Origin: Planctomycetota bacterium
Lineage (GTDB): Bacteria; Planctomycetota; Brocadiia; SM23-32
Length of the DNA: 11,293 bases
Direction: 5' to 3'
Assembly: GCA_030604585.1 (NCBI GenBank)
Contig: JAUVVP010000020.1
Location: 1-11,293, forward strand
In this document: positions 1 through 6,942 of the stretch, piece after piece
Position numbering within the stretch: position 1 is the stretch's first letter
How the letters are laid out: every line of letters begins with the position of its first letter
Translations under genes and position numbers: made by a program
The notes under the pieces: generated by a model
Told to the model about the DNA's origin: nothing
The model's database searches: none
Seen by the model: the letters and a program-made list of their open reading frames with translations, nothing else

Positions 1-2
1 AC

Positions 3-626
3 ATCGTCCGCGACAAACATGCCCACGCCTGGGTGGAAGTCTACTTCAAGGAACTGGGCTGGGTCGAGTTCGATCCGACGCCCGGAGCGAGTGCCGTAGC
101 CGAGAGCACCAGCGGCGTTCTCGCCATGCTGCGCAAGTGGGCGGAGCGAGGACGGGGGGTCATGATGCGGGTCCATCACCGGCTCACCGCAAAGTGGCGC
201 GGCGGCGTCATAGGCTACAGCAGAAGCCAGCAGCGCCGGGTCCTGGAGGGCCTTTCCGACGCTGCGGCGCGCCTGGCGGCGCAGGCCTCGGCGATAGTCC
301 ACGCCCTTTGGCCGGACATGCCGGACTTCGGCGTTGCGCAGGTGGTCATGCTGGTGGCCTCGATCACGTTTGTGGGCATGGGGTTGCATCTGGTGGGTCG
401 CTGGCTGCAAGGCAAGCTTCGGCGGTCCCGTCGGCGGGGGCGCCGCGACCGAACGCTGCGTTTCTATCAGGAGCTGCTCCGCATCCTGCGCAAGAAAGGC
501 ATGACGAGGCCACCGCACGTCACCCCCCGCGAGTTCGCGCAGGCCGCCGGCGCCCAACTGGCGGAAGCCAATGAGGATGGACAGGTCGTGCAAGCTGCGC
601 TCGGACTGGTTACGGACATGTACTAG
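3..626 (+). CDS. TgpA-like transglutaminase/DUF4129 membrane protein, C-terminal part (5' cut by window edge)
   Basis: The frame is already open at base 3, so the gene begins outside the window. The first residues contain HAWVEVY and, about 15 residues on, FDPTP. These carry the His and Asp of the Cys-His-Asp triad of transglutaminase-like domains; the Cys would lie upstream. A basic linker follows, then one hydrophobic span at visible residues 111-130 and a very basic stretch (RRSRRRGRR). A helical tail (RFYQELLRIL...TPREFAQAAG) matches the cytoplasmic DUF4129-type end of TgpA proteins. TgpA-family proteins are inner-membrane enzymes with an extracytoplasmic transglutaminase domain. The visible frame ends at TAG (624-626), but the same frame continues with family-like sequence to 743, so the protein looks C-terminally truncated. 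The first ATG/GTG in this frame (GTG at 33) lies inside the conserved core and is not the true start. The family call is secure; the substrate is unknown. Confidence 0.82.
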   Translation: MVRDKHAHAWVEVYFKELGWVEFDPTPGASAVAESTSGVLAMLRKWAERGRGVMMRVHHRLTAKWRGGVIGYSRSQQRRVLEGLSDAAARLAAQASAIVHALWPDMPDFGVAQVVMLVASITFVGMGLHLVGRWLQGKLRRSRRRGRRDRTLRFYQELLRILRKKGMTRPPHVTPREFAQAAGAQLAEANEDGQVVQAALGLVTDMY

Positions 627-743
627 CGGGCGCGCTTCGGGGGCTACGAGCTCACCGACGTGCAATGGGCACGGGTGCGCGAAGCGCTGCAGACCCTCGC
701 CCGGGCCAAGCGCGTCAGCCGGACCCGGCCGCCGGCCCTCTGA
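627..743 (+). pseudogene. In-frame C-terminal remnant of the transglutaminase gene beyond an amber codon
   Basis: Directly after the TAG at 624-626, and in the same frame, 38 codons run to a TGA at 741-743. They begin RARFGGYELT and continue as an amphipathic helix rich in Arg, Ala and Leu. In this family the DUF4129 end typically reads like a Tyr-Tyr-Arg-x-Arg-Phe-Gly-Gly motif followed by a helix. The TAG therefore sits where a second Tyr (TAC or TAT) is expected, and one base change would restore the full protein. It may be a recent nonsense mutation, a base-calling error, or, less likely, readthrough. Confidence 0.6.
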
Positions 744-867
744 ACTGCCCCGCCAGGCCCGGGCCGCCCTCCCACACGATTCGGGAAGCCGCCGCGACGC
801 CGGCAAGCGAACGTCCCGCAGCGGCCGGCCTCCCGAGCTCCCTGACGGTGGAATGAGTCCTCTGCGT

Positions 868-882
868 TTGATACCATATCAA
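868..882. promoter_or_regulatory. Perfect palindrome TTGATA-CCA-TATCAA upstream of the pilMN gene (possible operator)
   Basis: Two 6-base arms that are exact reverse complements flank a 3-base spacer. The site is AT-rich in a GC-rich gap and lies 58 bases before the ATG at 941. Its size and symmetry fit a site for a dimeric repressor or activator. I could not pair it with a convincing -10/-35 promoter. Its role is inferred from symmetry and position only. Confidence 0.35.
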
Positions 883-940
883 GCGAACGGGACTGTGGGT
901 CCGTCCCAAAGCAGGGAATGCCCTGTGTCAGGGGCCGCAG

Positions 941-2899
941 ATGTTTGCACAAAGAGTCTGGGGTATCGATCTCGGTCGGTCCGCCGTCAAAGGCGTCCTC
1001 CTTACGCCCGCTGAGGACGGGGTGGAGGTCCTGGACGCGGACGTCATCCCGTTTGAGGGTTCTCCCCCCGACCCTTCACAGGATCCCACGCGCGACGGGC
1101 GCCTGTGGAAGGCGCTGCGCAAGTTCCAGGAGAAGCATCAACTGCACGGGGCGGCCATCTGCGTGGCCATTCCGGCCCAGAACACGCTCGTGCGGGAGCT
1201 GACCATCGCGCGGGTGGGCCGGCGCAGGCTCGAGGAGATGGTGCGCTTCGAGGCCTCGAACGAGATCCCCTTCGTCCTGGACGAGGTGATCTGGGACTAC
1301 ACGCTGTTCGACGAGGCCCCGGACGAGCCCACGCGCCAGGGATTGCTGCTGGCAGTGAAGAAGAACGTCATCCAGACCTACCTGAGGGTCCTCGCGCAGC
1401 TTGAGATGACTCACGTGGACTTGATCACGCTCGCCCCGCTGGCCCTGCTGAACTTAGTGCGGCTGGAGCAGGGCGGCAGCGCACGGGCCCTGGCGTTGGA
1501 CGTCGGGGCGGAGAACACCAATATGCTGGCGGTGGAGGACGGGCGGTTCTGGCTGCGCAACATGCTCACCGGTGGCAACCGGATAACCGTTCTGCTCCAG
1601 GAGGAGTTCGAGCTCGAATTCGAGGAAGCCCAGCGGGCCAAAGAGAACATCGGCCGCTCCCGTTATGCCAAGCAGATCCTGGCCGCCGTGGGGCCCGCCG
1701 TGCACGAACTGCTGCGCAACGTCAAGACCAACCTCACCTACCTTGGCCGCGACCGCGGCGCGAAGGGCTTTGAAACCACTTACCTGACCGGGGGCGGCGC
1801 CAAGCTGCCCGGGGTCAGGGAGCAACTCACCAACACGCTGCGTCTGCAAGTGCAGGACATGGCCGAGCTGCGGCACGTGGCCGTCTCGCCCGAGGCGGAC
1901 GTGGAGTTCATCAGCGCCAACCTTGACCGGCTCGTGGTGGCCATCGGCGCCGGCCTGAGCGGGCTGGACAAGGACGTCTCCGGCATTTCCTTCCTGCCCA
2001 AGGGCGAGGCCCGCGTCGCCCAGATATCGCGCTCCAAGGGCCTCGTGTTCGCCGTGGGCGTTTGTCTGTGGGCCATAATGCTGACGCTTTACGGCTTCGG
2101 GCTGAAGGTCCAGAAGGCGATCGTCGAACCGCTTCACGACTACAGAGAGCTTGCCACCATCACGACCGCCAAAGACCAGGAGTTGGACGCTGCGCGGGAC
2201 ACGGGCGCTGAGGAAGAGGCCCTGCAGGAGGTGCTGCACGCCGCCAGGGGCAAGAACCAGATCTTCAGGATACTCGACGACGTCGTCTGGTCCTTTTCGG
2301 CGGCCAACCGGGCCTCACGCTACCGCTTTCAGATACTGGCGTTGCGGTGCACCGACGTCGAGCGGGACAGGGCGGTCAGGGAGGCCCGGAGGCAAGATAC
2401 TCCCACCGAAACGCCCCACAGCCCGGCCGAACCCGACCTGACAGAGGAATTCTGTTGGACGACCGGCTACGTCAAGGGCCGGATACTGGCCCCCCGCGGG
2501 AGCCGGCCGGGCGAGGCCTATCGCCGACTCATCGAAGACCTGGTTGATGACCTGCGGAACCGTCCCGCCCTGGCGAAGGCATCCGGCCGGGCCACATTCC
2601 AGAAGGGCCGCCACGCCGTGAGTGCCGAAGCCGGCGACTGGTCCGAGCTGGTCCGCTCCGGCGACCTGATAAGGGCCCTGCCGGATGGGGACTGGGCCGT
2701 TGTGGCGGAGGCCGTCTCGGCGACGGAGCTGAACCTGACGGACCCCTGGGCGGCGGACGACTTCGTGGGCGATTACGTCCTTGCCCAGGTGGCGCTGGTT
2801 CAGTTCAAAGAGAGGGCCCTGGAGTTTACCGTTCGCTTTGAGACGCCCAGGGCGGAGCCGACCAGGCTGGATGGCCTGCTCCCGTCGGAGAACCCCTGA
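941..2899 (+). CDS. PilM-PilN fusion protein (GspL-like architecture), type IV pilus / T2SS-type assembly platform
   Basis: This 652-residue protein combines two parts usually encoded by separate genes. Residues 1 to about 345 are a PilM-type actin-like ATPase: GIDLGRSAVKG at 8-18 is phosphate loop 1, LDVGAENTN from 186 is loop 2, and LTGGGAKLPG at 282-291 is the adenosine motif. Next comes ISFLPKGE at 349-356. It matches in place and kind the short INLLP-like PilN motif that docks into PilM. A membrane span follows at about 368-388, then a 264-residue extracytoplasmic part like PilN (FCWTTGYVKGRIL from 504, then a helix). Residues 550-614 look like a separate small beta domain inserted near the end. 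GspL of type II secretion has the same order, but the cytoplasmic part here is clearly PilM-like. The start is supported by AGGGG six bases before ATG. The next gene begins 11 bases downstream, so the two are probably co-transcribed. Confidence 0.88.
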   Translation: MFAQRVWGIDLGRSAVKGVLLTPAEDGVEVLDADVIPFEGSPPDPSQDPTRDGRLWKALRKFQEKHQLHGAAICVAIPAQNTLVRELTIARVGRRRLEEMVRFEASNEIPFVLDEVIWDYTLFDEAPDEPTRQGLLLAVKKNVIQTYLRVLAQLEMTHVDLITLAPLALLNLVRLEQGGSARALALDVGAENTNMLAVEDGRFWLRNMLTGGNRITVLLQEEFELEFEEAQRAKENIGRSRYAKQILAAVGPAVHELLRNVKTNLTYLGRDRGAKGFETTYLTGGGAKLPGVREQLTNTLRLQVQDMAELRHVAVSPEADVEFISANLDRLVVAIGAGLSGLDKDVSGISFLPKGEARVAQISRSKGLVFAVGVCLWAIMLTLYGFGLKVQKAIVEPLHDYRELATITTAKDQELDAARDTGAEEEALQEVLHAARGKNQIFRILDDVVWSFSAANRASRYRFQILALRCTDVERDRAVREARRQDTPTETPHSPAEPDLTEEFCWTTGYVKGRILAPRGSRPGEAYRRLIEDLVDDLRNRPALAKASGRATFQKGRHAVSAEAGDWSELVRSGDLIRALPDGDWAVVAEAVSATELNLTDPWAADDFVGDYVLAQVALVQFKERALEFTVRFETPRAEPTRLDGLLPSENP

Positions 2900-2910
2900 G
2901 AAAGAGCCAA

Positions 2911-3711
2911 ATGCCATCTGCGAAGACCAAAAGGCATTTGTTTAACGCCCTTCTGGCCGCCATCTATATCGGCGTGCCCATCTTCGCGGCCACCCAGCTC
3001 TATCCGGTTTTGGTCAGCAACCGGGCCGACGTGGCGGACCTGAATAAGGCCGAGCGCATTCTGGGGCGGTGGCTGCACATGACCGTTATTCCCACCCAAA
3101 CGCGCATAGATACCGAGCAACAGTACAGAGACGGAATGCGCGGGGAGTACGGGCGCGTGATCGGCTACCTGCGACAGCGGAGTTCCATCCTGAACAGGGG
3201 CTTGCTGGACACCTACAGCGGTGACCCGGTTCACGTGAAGCTCAAGTACCAGCAGCTCAGGCAGGAACTCGAACAGAAAGGCCGCTACGAACAGGCCAGG
3301 ACGGCGCTAAGGAAGCCGTTCATGCCCGTCTACGAGTGGGAGGAACCGGCCAGGACGCCCGCACGAGAAGACTTCGAGGTGATCGAGAAGAAAGCCTGCA
3401 TAGCTGAGGTGCTGGTCAGCCTGTTGGCCCGCAGCCCGTGCGCAATCGGCCATCTCGCCGTTGACGACCCCTTCCGCCCTACGGGTGAGCCGACCCACGA
3501 GGAAGCCGAGGGCGCGGCGGGGGGCTACGTGGTCTGGCCGGTCACGCTGGAGCTGCTGGCGCCGTTCCGCCAACTGGCGCTCGTGCTCGACAAGGTCGCC
3601 ACGCCTTCAGCCAACGGTCCGTGCGTGATCATACACAACCTGCACCTGGAGGCGGCGGGCCGCGAACAGGTCACCGTGAAGCTGGCTCTGAGCGTGCTGG
3701 ACTTCGAATAG
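2911..3711 (+). CDS. PilO/GspM-like inner-membrane assembly protein
   Basis: The 266-residue protein has a short basic cytoplasmic start (MPSAKTKRH), one membrane span at about 10-30 and a long extracytoplasmic part. Residues 40-135 are charged and helical and probably form a coiled coil. The end alternates strand, helix and strands: VVWPVTLELL at 207-216, a helix at 217-230 (FRQLALVLDKV), CVIIHNLHL at 238-246 and VTVKLALSVLDF at 254-265. This is the ferredoxin-like fold expected of PilO, GspM and related proteins such as Amuc_1100. PilO normally pairs with PilN through these domains, and here PilN is fused to PilM in the gene just upstream. AAAGAG four bases before ATG supports the start. 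The assignment rests on topology, fold pattern and gene order more than on strong sequence identity. Confidence 0.72.
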   Translation: MPSAKTKRHLFNALLAAIYIGVPIFAATQLYPVLVSNRADVADLNKAERILGRWLHMTVIPTQTRIDTEQQYRDGMRGEYGRVIGYLRQRSSILNRGLLDTYSGDPVHVKLKYQQLRQELEQKGRYEQARTALRKPFMPVYEWEEPARTPAREDFEVIEKKACIAEVLVSLLARSPCAIGHLAVDDPFRPTGEPTHEEAEGAAGGYVVWPVTLELLAPFRQLALVLDKVATPSANGPCVIIHNLHLEAAGREQVTVKLALSVLDFE

Positions 3712-3725
3712 GAAACTGCGCAAAG

Positions 3726-4037
3726 ATGCTCAGGAAATACGTCAGTGCGGTCGTTATCGCCCTGCTCATAGTCGCCTGGCTGGCGACGCTGGCCTACAGC
3801 TTCCTCTACGTGGGGGGCGCCTCCGAGCAGGCCGAGAGCGTCGGCCGCATGACGGGCACGTTCCGCCAGGAACTCGAGCAGCCGAGGCTCGAACTGCTGG
3901 CGGCCCGTCGGTTCCCCGAAGGCTGCGTGCTCGAGGTAGTCAAGTCCACCTGGGGCGAGGGCCTCAAGATCAAGTCATACCCGCCGGGCACGGTCGGGAC
4001 GCCGGCACTTGCGCCTGAGAGGGCCCGCCGCCGATAG
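3726..4037 (+). CDS. Small single-pass membrane protein of the pilus-like operon, unknown function
   Basis: The 103-residue protein has a basic N-terminus (MLRKY), one strong hydrophobic span at about 7-29 and a 70-residue extracytoplasmic tail. The tail contains a charged helix (about 38-62), a possible short beta unit (CVLEVVKSTWGEGLKIKSY, 67-85) and a Pro- and Arg-rich end. It begins 14 bases after the PilO-like gene. In standard operons this third slot holds PilP or GspC/GspN, which tie the inner-membrane complex to the secretin. The tail here lacks a lipobox and is too short to recognise as PilP, so the analogy is positional only. The frame extends further 5', but the ATG at 3726 is chosen because it puts the membrane span at the N-terminus and avoids overlapping the upstream gene. 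The ribosome site is weak. It converges on nnrD with a 5-base gap and no clear terminator. Confidence 0.7.
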   Translation: MLRKYVSAVVIALLIVAWLATLAYSFLYVGGASEQAESVGRMTGTFRQELEQPRLELLAARRFPEGCVLEVVKSTWGEGLKIKSYPPGTVGTPALAPERARRR

Positions 4038-4042
4038 GCCGG

Positions 4043-4975
4043 CTACCCCTCGTCCCTGTCCGTTGCCCGGACCGAAGCCGCCAGCTCGGCGGGGTCCGCG
4101 CCCTGCCCCGCCCTTCCGACCGCCTGGAAGGCCCGTGCAGTGTGCTCCAGCACGTCCTCGGCGGTCAGCGACAGCTCTCCGGTGACCTGCACGGCCAGGT
4201 CGCCGGCCATCCCGTGGACAAAGACGGCAAGCTGGAGCGCCGCCAGTGGCTCCAGGCCCTGGCACAGCAACCCGGCTGCTATGCCGGTCAGCACGTCTCC
4301 CGTGCCGCCGGCCGCCATGCCCGGATTGCCGGTGGGATTCACGAACACCTGCTCGCCGTCGGTCACCACCGTCCCGGCGCCCTTCAGTGCCACGATGGCG
4401 TGGTGCTGCCTCGCGAAGTCGGCCGCAGCGGCCACGCGGTCCGCCTGGACCCGTCGCGCGTCCCCGTGCCCCAGCAGCCGCGCCATCTCCCCCGGATGCG
4501 GCGTCAGCAGTCGCGGCGCGGCGGCCCTTGCCAGGACGGCCGTGTCACCGGCCACGGCGTTCAGGCCGTCGGCATCCACTACGAGGGGCGTCTTCAACTC
4601 GGCGACGAGGCGGCGCACGGCGACCTGGGTCTCCGGCGCCGTGCCGACCCCGGGGCCCAACGCGATCACGTCAAACTCCGAGGCGTGCTCGAGCACGTAT
4701 CCAGCCGCCTCCTCCCCGATGATGGGCTCGCCGGGCTCCGGCAGGGGGTGCGACATCGCACTGGTGAGCTTGACCTCCGCGATGGCGTTCAGGCCGGCGG
4801 GCAGGGCGAGCGTGACCAAGCCGGCGCCGGCCTTCTGCGCCGCCAGAGCCGCCATGCAGCCCGCGCCCGTCATCCCGGGCGAACAGGCCACTATCAGCAC
4901 CCGGCCGAACTCCCCCTTGTGAGCGTCGCGAGGACGCTGCGGCAGCATTGGCAGTCTTTCGATCACGCGCATCAC
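4043..4975 (-). CDS. nnrD: ADP/ATP-dependent (S)-NAD(P)H-hydrate dehydratase
   Basis: NnrD (YjeF C-terminal, ribokinase-like fold) uses ADP or ATP to convert S-NADHX and S-NADPHX back to NADH and NADPH in the cytoplasm. The 310-residue sequence shows the family motifs: KGEFGRVLIVACSPGMTGA from 20, GPGVG at 108-112, VVDADGLN at 132-139, LTPHPGE at 157-163, LKGAGTVV at 197-204 and NPGMAAGGTGDVLTG at 217-231. The last carries the GTGD catalytic/phosphate site with Asp227. It is the stand-alone form without the N-terminal epimerase (NnrE) domain, and the length is normal for that. The start is either GTG at 4975 or the adjacent ATG at 4972. GGAG lies 10 bases before the GTG, so I favour GTG weakly. 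It is the last gene of the tsaD-larB-nnrD row and is separated from larB by 144 bases that hold an inverted repeat. Confidence 0.93.
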   Translation of the reverse strand: MMRVIERLPMLPQRPRDAHKGEFGRVLIVACSPGMTGAGCMAALAAQKAGAGLVTLALPAGLNAIAEVKLTSAMSHPLPEPGEPIIGEEAAGYVLEHASEFDVIALGPGVGTAPETQVAVRRLVAELKTPLVVDADGLNAVAGDTAVLARAAAPRLLTPHPGEMARLLGHGDARRVQADRVAAAADFARQHHAIVALKGAGTVVTDGEQVFVNPTGNPGMAAGGTGDVLTGIAAGLLCQGLEPLAALQLAVFVHGMAGDLAVQVTGELSLTAEDVLEHTARAFQAVGRAGQGADPAELAASVRATDRDEG

Positions 4976-5020
4976 GTCGGCCCAACTCCGGCAGGTTCAG
5001 AGGCTCCAGCAAAAGAGATC

Positions 5021-5103
5021 ACCGCCGAGAGCGCCGAGACGAAGAAGCTCCCTTTGACGTGTCCCCTGGATGCTCTCTGCGTGCTCCGCGGTCTCTGCGG
5101 TCC
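5021..5103. repeat. Imperfect inverted repeat built from ACCGCNGAG-type units, between larB and nnrD
   Basis: The left arm (5021-5047) begins ACCGCCGAGAGCGCCGAG. The reverse complement of the right arm (5071-5103) contains ACCGCAGAGACCGCGGAG followed by CACGCAGAG. Over the first 18 aligned bases only three differ. Inside each arm a unit of about nine bases (roughly xCGCxGAG) recurs. The arms flank a spacer of about 24 bases and could form a long hairpin in the larB-nnrD transcript. From memory, such ACCGCAGAG-rich elements occur as dispersed repeats between genes in many bacteria. No T-run follows, so it is not a classic terminator. Confidence 0.65.
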
Positions 5104-5119
5104 AATCTGTTCGTGTCTG

Positions 5120-5887
5120 TTAGCCCTGCGCCTGGCCGGCGACGGCCATGCCGTTGATGAGGGCGGCCACGTAGCCCGCACCGAAACCGTTGTCTATGTT
5201 CACCACGGCCACGCCGGCCGCACAGCTATTGAGCATGCTCAGCAGCGGGGCTATGCCGGCGAAGCTGGCGCCGTAGCCCACGCTGGTGGGCACGGCGATG
5301 ATCGGTTTCGCCACCAGGCCGCCAATCACGCTCGCCAGGGCGCCTTCCATGCCGGCCACGACCACCAGCACGTTCGCCCGCGCCAGGTCCTCGCGGAAGG
5401 CGAGCAACCGGTGCAGGCCGGCCACGCCGACGTCGCCTATCAGCTCCACGTGGGCCCCGAGCATCTCGGCCGTCGTGACGGCCTCTTCCGCCACGGGCAG
5501 GTCCCCCGTGCCGGCCGTGACCACCAGGACGTTGCCCACCTGCACGGGTTCCTCGCGGCGCACGGTGACGCAGCGCGCCACCGGCCGGTATTCGGCCTCG
5601 GGACAGATAGCCCTGACAGCTTCGAAGTGGTCCGGCTCGGCCCTGGTCGCCAGCAGGCTGCTCCCGGCGGCCAGTATGCGCTCGGCTATTGCCGCCACCT
5701 GCTCGGGCGTCTTGCCGCGGCAGAGGATGACCTCGGGCACTCCGCAGCGCAGCGCCCTGTGGTGATCGATCTTGGCGAACCCGATGTCCTCAAAGGGCAA
5801 CTGCCGGATGGACTCGAAGGCATCCTCCGGCGTTATCTCACCCGCTGCAACTTGCTCCAGCAGGCGCCTGATCGTGCTCTCTTTCAC
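5120..5887 (-). CDS. larB: Nickel-pincer cofactor biosynthesis protein LarB (PurE-like)
   Basis: LarB carboxylates the pyridinium ring of nicotinic acid adenine dinucleotide and cleaves its phosphoanhydride bond, giving the dicarboxylated mononucleotide used for the nickel-pincer cofactor of lactate racemase-type enzymes. The 255-residue protein has the usual N-terminal helical part (MKESTIRRLLEQVAAGEI) and then a PurE-like domain: VVTAGTGDLPVAEEA from 122, VVVAGMEGAL at 175-184, PTSVGYGASF at 200-209 and LNSCAAGVAVVNIDNGFGAG from 219. Cys222 matches the Cys reported to form a covalent adduct with substrate. Length is normal. The start is GTG at 5887, supported by GAGG six bases upstream. It follows the tsaD stop by 18 bases and a GGAGG abuts that stop, so co-transcription is very likely. 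larC and larE are not in the window. Confidence 0.93.
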   Translation of the reverse strand: MKESTIRRLLEQVAAGEITPEDAFESIRQLPFEDIGFAKIDHHRALRCGVPEVILCRGKTPEQVAAIAERILAAGSSLLATRAEPDHFEAVRAICPEAEYRPVARCVTVRREEPVQVGNVLVVTAGTGDLPVAEEAVTTAEMLGAHVELIGDVGVAGLHRLLAFREDLARANVLVVVAGMEGALASVIGGLVAKPIIAVPTSVGYGASFAGIAPLLSMLNSCAAGVAVVNIDNGFGAGYVAALINGMAVAGQAQG

Positions 5888-5905
5888 TGCTTGCCTCGGG
5901 CCTCC

Positions 5906-6931
5906 TCAAGGCGCGGCTTCAACGCTCAGCGGCGCCTGCCTGCCCTCTGCCAGCAGGTGGCAGCCGATGCCCGCCGTCATGGCCGCATTATCCGTACAAA
6001 GCCGTTTGGGCGCAAGGTACAGCTCCAGACCCCTGCTGCGCGCTTCAGCCGCCAGGCGCTCCCGCAGCCTGGCGTTGGCCGCCACCCCGCCCCCCACTAT
6101 GATGCTGCCGACGTGGTGCCGCTCGGCGGTGTCACACGTCTTCTTCACCAGCACGTCAACGACGGCTTCCTGGAAACTGGCGGCCACGTCGGCCACGAAC
6201 TGCGGGCTGTACGACGCGTTCTCAATGTCCTCCTTCGAGGCGTTCTGGCCCAGGCAATGGTAGAGGACGGCCGTCTTCACGCCGCTGAAGCTGAAGTCAG
6301 CCGCGGCCGCTCCCAGCCAGCTCCGCGGGAAGTCCACGGCCCTCGGGTTGCCGGTCCTCGCCGCCTCTTCGATGGCCGGTCCGCCGGGGTAGCCGAGCTT
6401 GAGGATGTTGGCCACCTTGTCGAAGGCCTCGCCGGCGGCGTCGTCCACCGTGCCGCCCAGGTATGCGTGCGCCAGCGGCCCCTCCGTCAGGAAGAGGCTC
6501 GTGTGCCCGCCGCTCACCACCAGGCTGACGGCCGGAAGGGGCGGCGAACGGCCGTCCAGCCACACGCAGTAGATGTGCGCGTGCAGGTGGTTCACCGCCA
6601 GCAGCGGCAGCCCCAGCGACCAACTGAGCGCCTTGGCGGCCGTCACGCCGATCAGGAGGGACCCTATCAGGCCGGGCGTCGTGGTAACGGCGACTGCGCT
6701 GAGGTCCCCCGGCGAGACCCCCGCCTCGTCCAGCGCCTGATGGGTCACCGGCAAGATGGCTTCAATGTGCGCCCGACAGGCGATCTCCGGCACGACCCCC
6801 CCGAACCGCTCGTGCAGCTCGTGCTGCGTCCCGACGACGCTGGAGAGCGTCCGCACGCCGTCCTCCACGACGGCGGCTGCCGTCTCGTCACACGAGCTTT
6901 CTATGCCGAGTATTCTGACTGGAGCGGTCGT
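5906..6931 (-). CDS. tsaD: tRNA N6-adenosine threonylcarbamoyltransferase TsaD, apparent ACG start
   Basis: TsaD transfers the threonylcarbamoyl group from threonylcarbamoyl-AMP to A37 of tRNAs reading ANN codons, working with TsaB and TsaE. With the start proposed here it is 341 residues, the usual family length. Motifs are RILGIESSCDETAAAV near the N-terminus, metal ligands His115 and His119 in HLHAH, VSGGHTSL around 139-146, GGTVDDAAGEAFDKVA, GYPGGPAIE, FSFSGVKTAV, GGGVAANARLR and TDNAAM with ligand Asp314. The first standard start in frame is GTG at 6868, but it would remove the conserved GIESSCDET segment. Upstream of it the frame stays open back to a TGA at 6944-6946, with no ATG, GTG or TTG. 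AGGAG (6938-6942) sits six bases before an ACG (6929-6931), giving MTTAPVRILGIE. I therefore infer initiation at ACG, or an ATG misread as ACG. Confidence 0.92.
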   Translation of the reverse strand, partial: TTAPVRILGIESSCDETAAAVVEDGVRTLSSVVGTQHELHERFGGVVPEIACRAHIEAILPVTHQALDEAGVSPGDLSAVAVTTTPGLIGSLLIGVTAAKALSWSLGLPLLAVNHLHAHIYCVWLDGRSPPLPAVSLVVSGGHTSLFLTEGPLAHAYLGGTVDDAAGEAFDKVANILKLGYPGGPAIEEAARTGNPRAVDFPRSWLGAAAADFSFSGVKTAVLYHCLGQNASKEDIENASYSPQFVADVAASFQEAVVDVLVKKTCDTAERHHVGSIIVGGGVAANARLRERLAAEARSRGLELYLAPKRLCTDNAAMTAGIGCHLLAEGRQAPLSVEAAP

Positions 6932-6937
6932 CTCATG

Positions 6938-6942
6938 CTCCT
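6938..6942 (-). promoter_or_regulatory. Shine-Dalgarno AGGAG that points to the ACG start of tsaD
   Basis: On the minus strand AGGAG is followed by CATGAG and then ACG. The spacing is six bases to the ACG, which is optimal. It is only one base to an out-of-frame ATG (6934-6936), which would encode just eleven residues. The site therefore decides the tsaD start in favour of the ACG. Confidence 0.65.

Noticed and set aside
571..1014. Overlapping ORFs in the 627-940 gap as real genes
   Set aside because: They have Arg/Pro/Ser-rich shadow compositions, overlap the transglutaminase tail and pilMN, and lack ribosome sites and recognisable motifs.
4030..4050. Bidirectional terminator between the convergent genes
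   Set aside because: Only five bases separate the two stops and I see no hairpin with a T-run on either strand.
6901..6936. ATG on the minus strand at 6936-6934 just after AGGAG, as start for tsaD
   Set aside because: It is out of the TsaD frame, encodes only eleven residues before TAG, and lies one base from the ribosome site.
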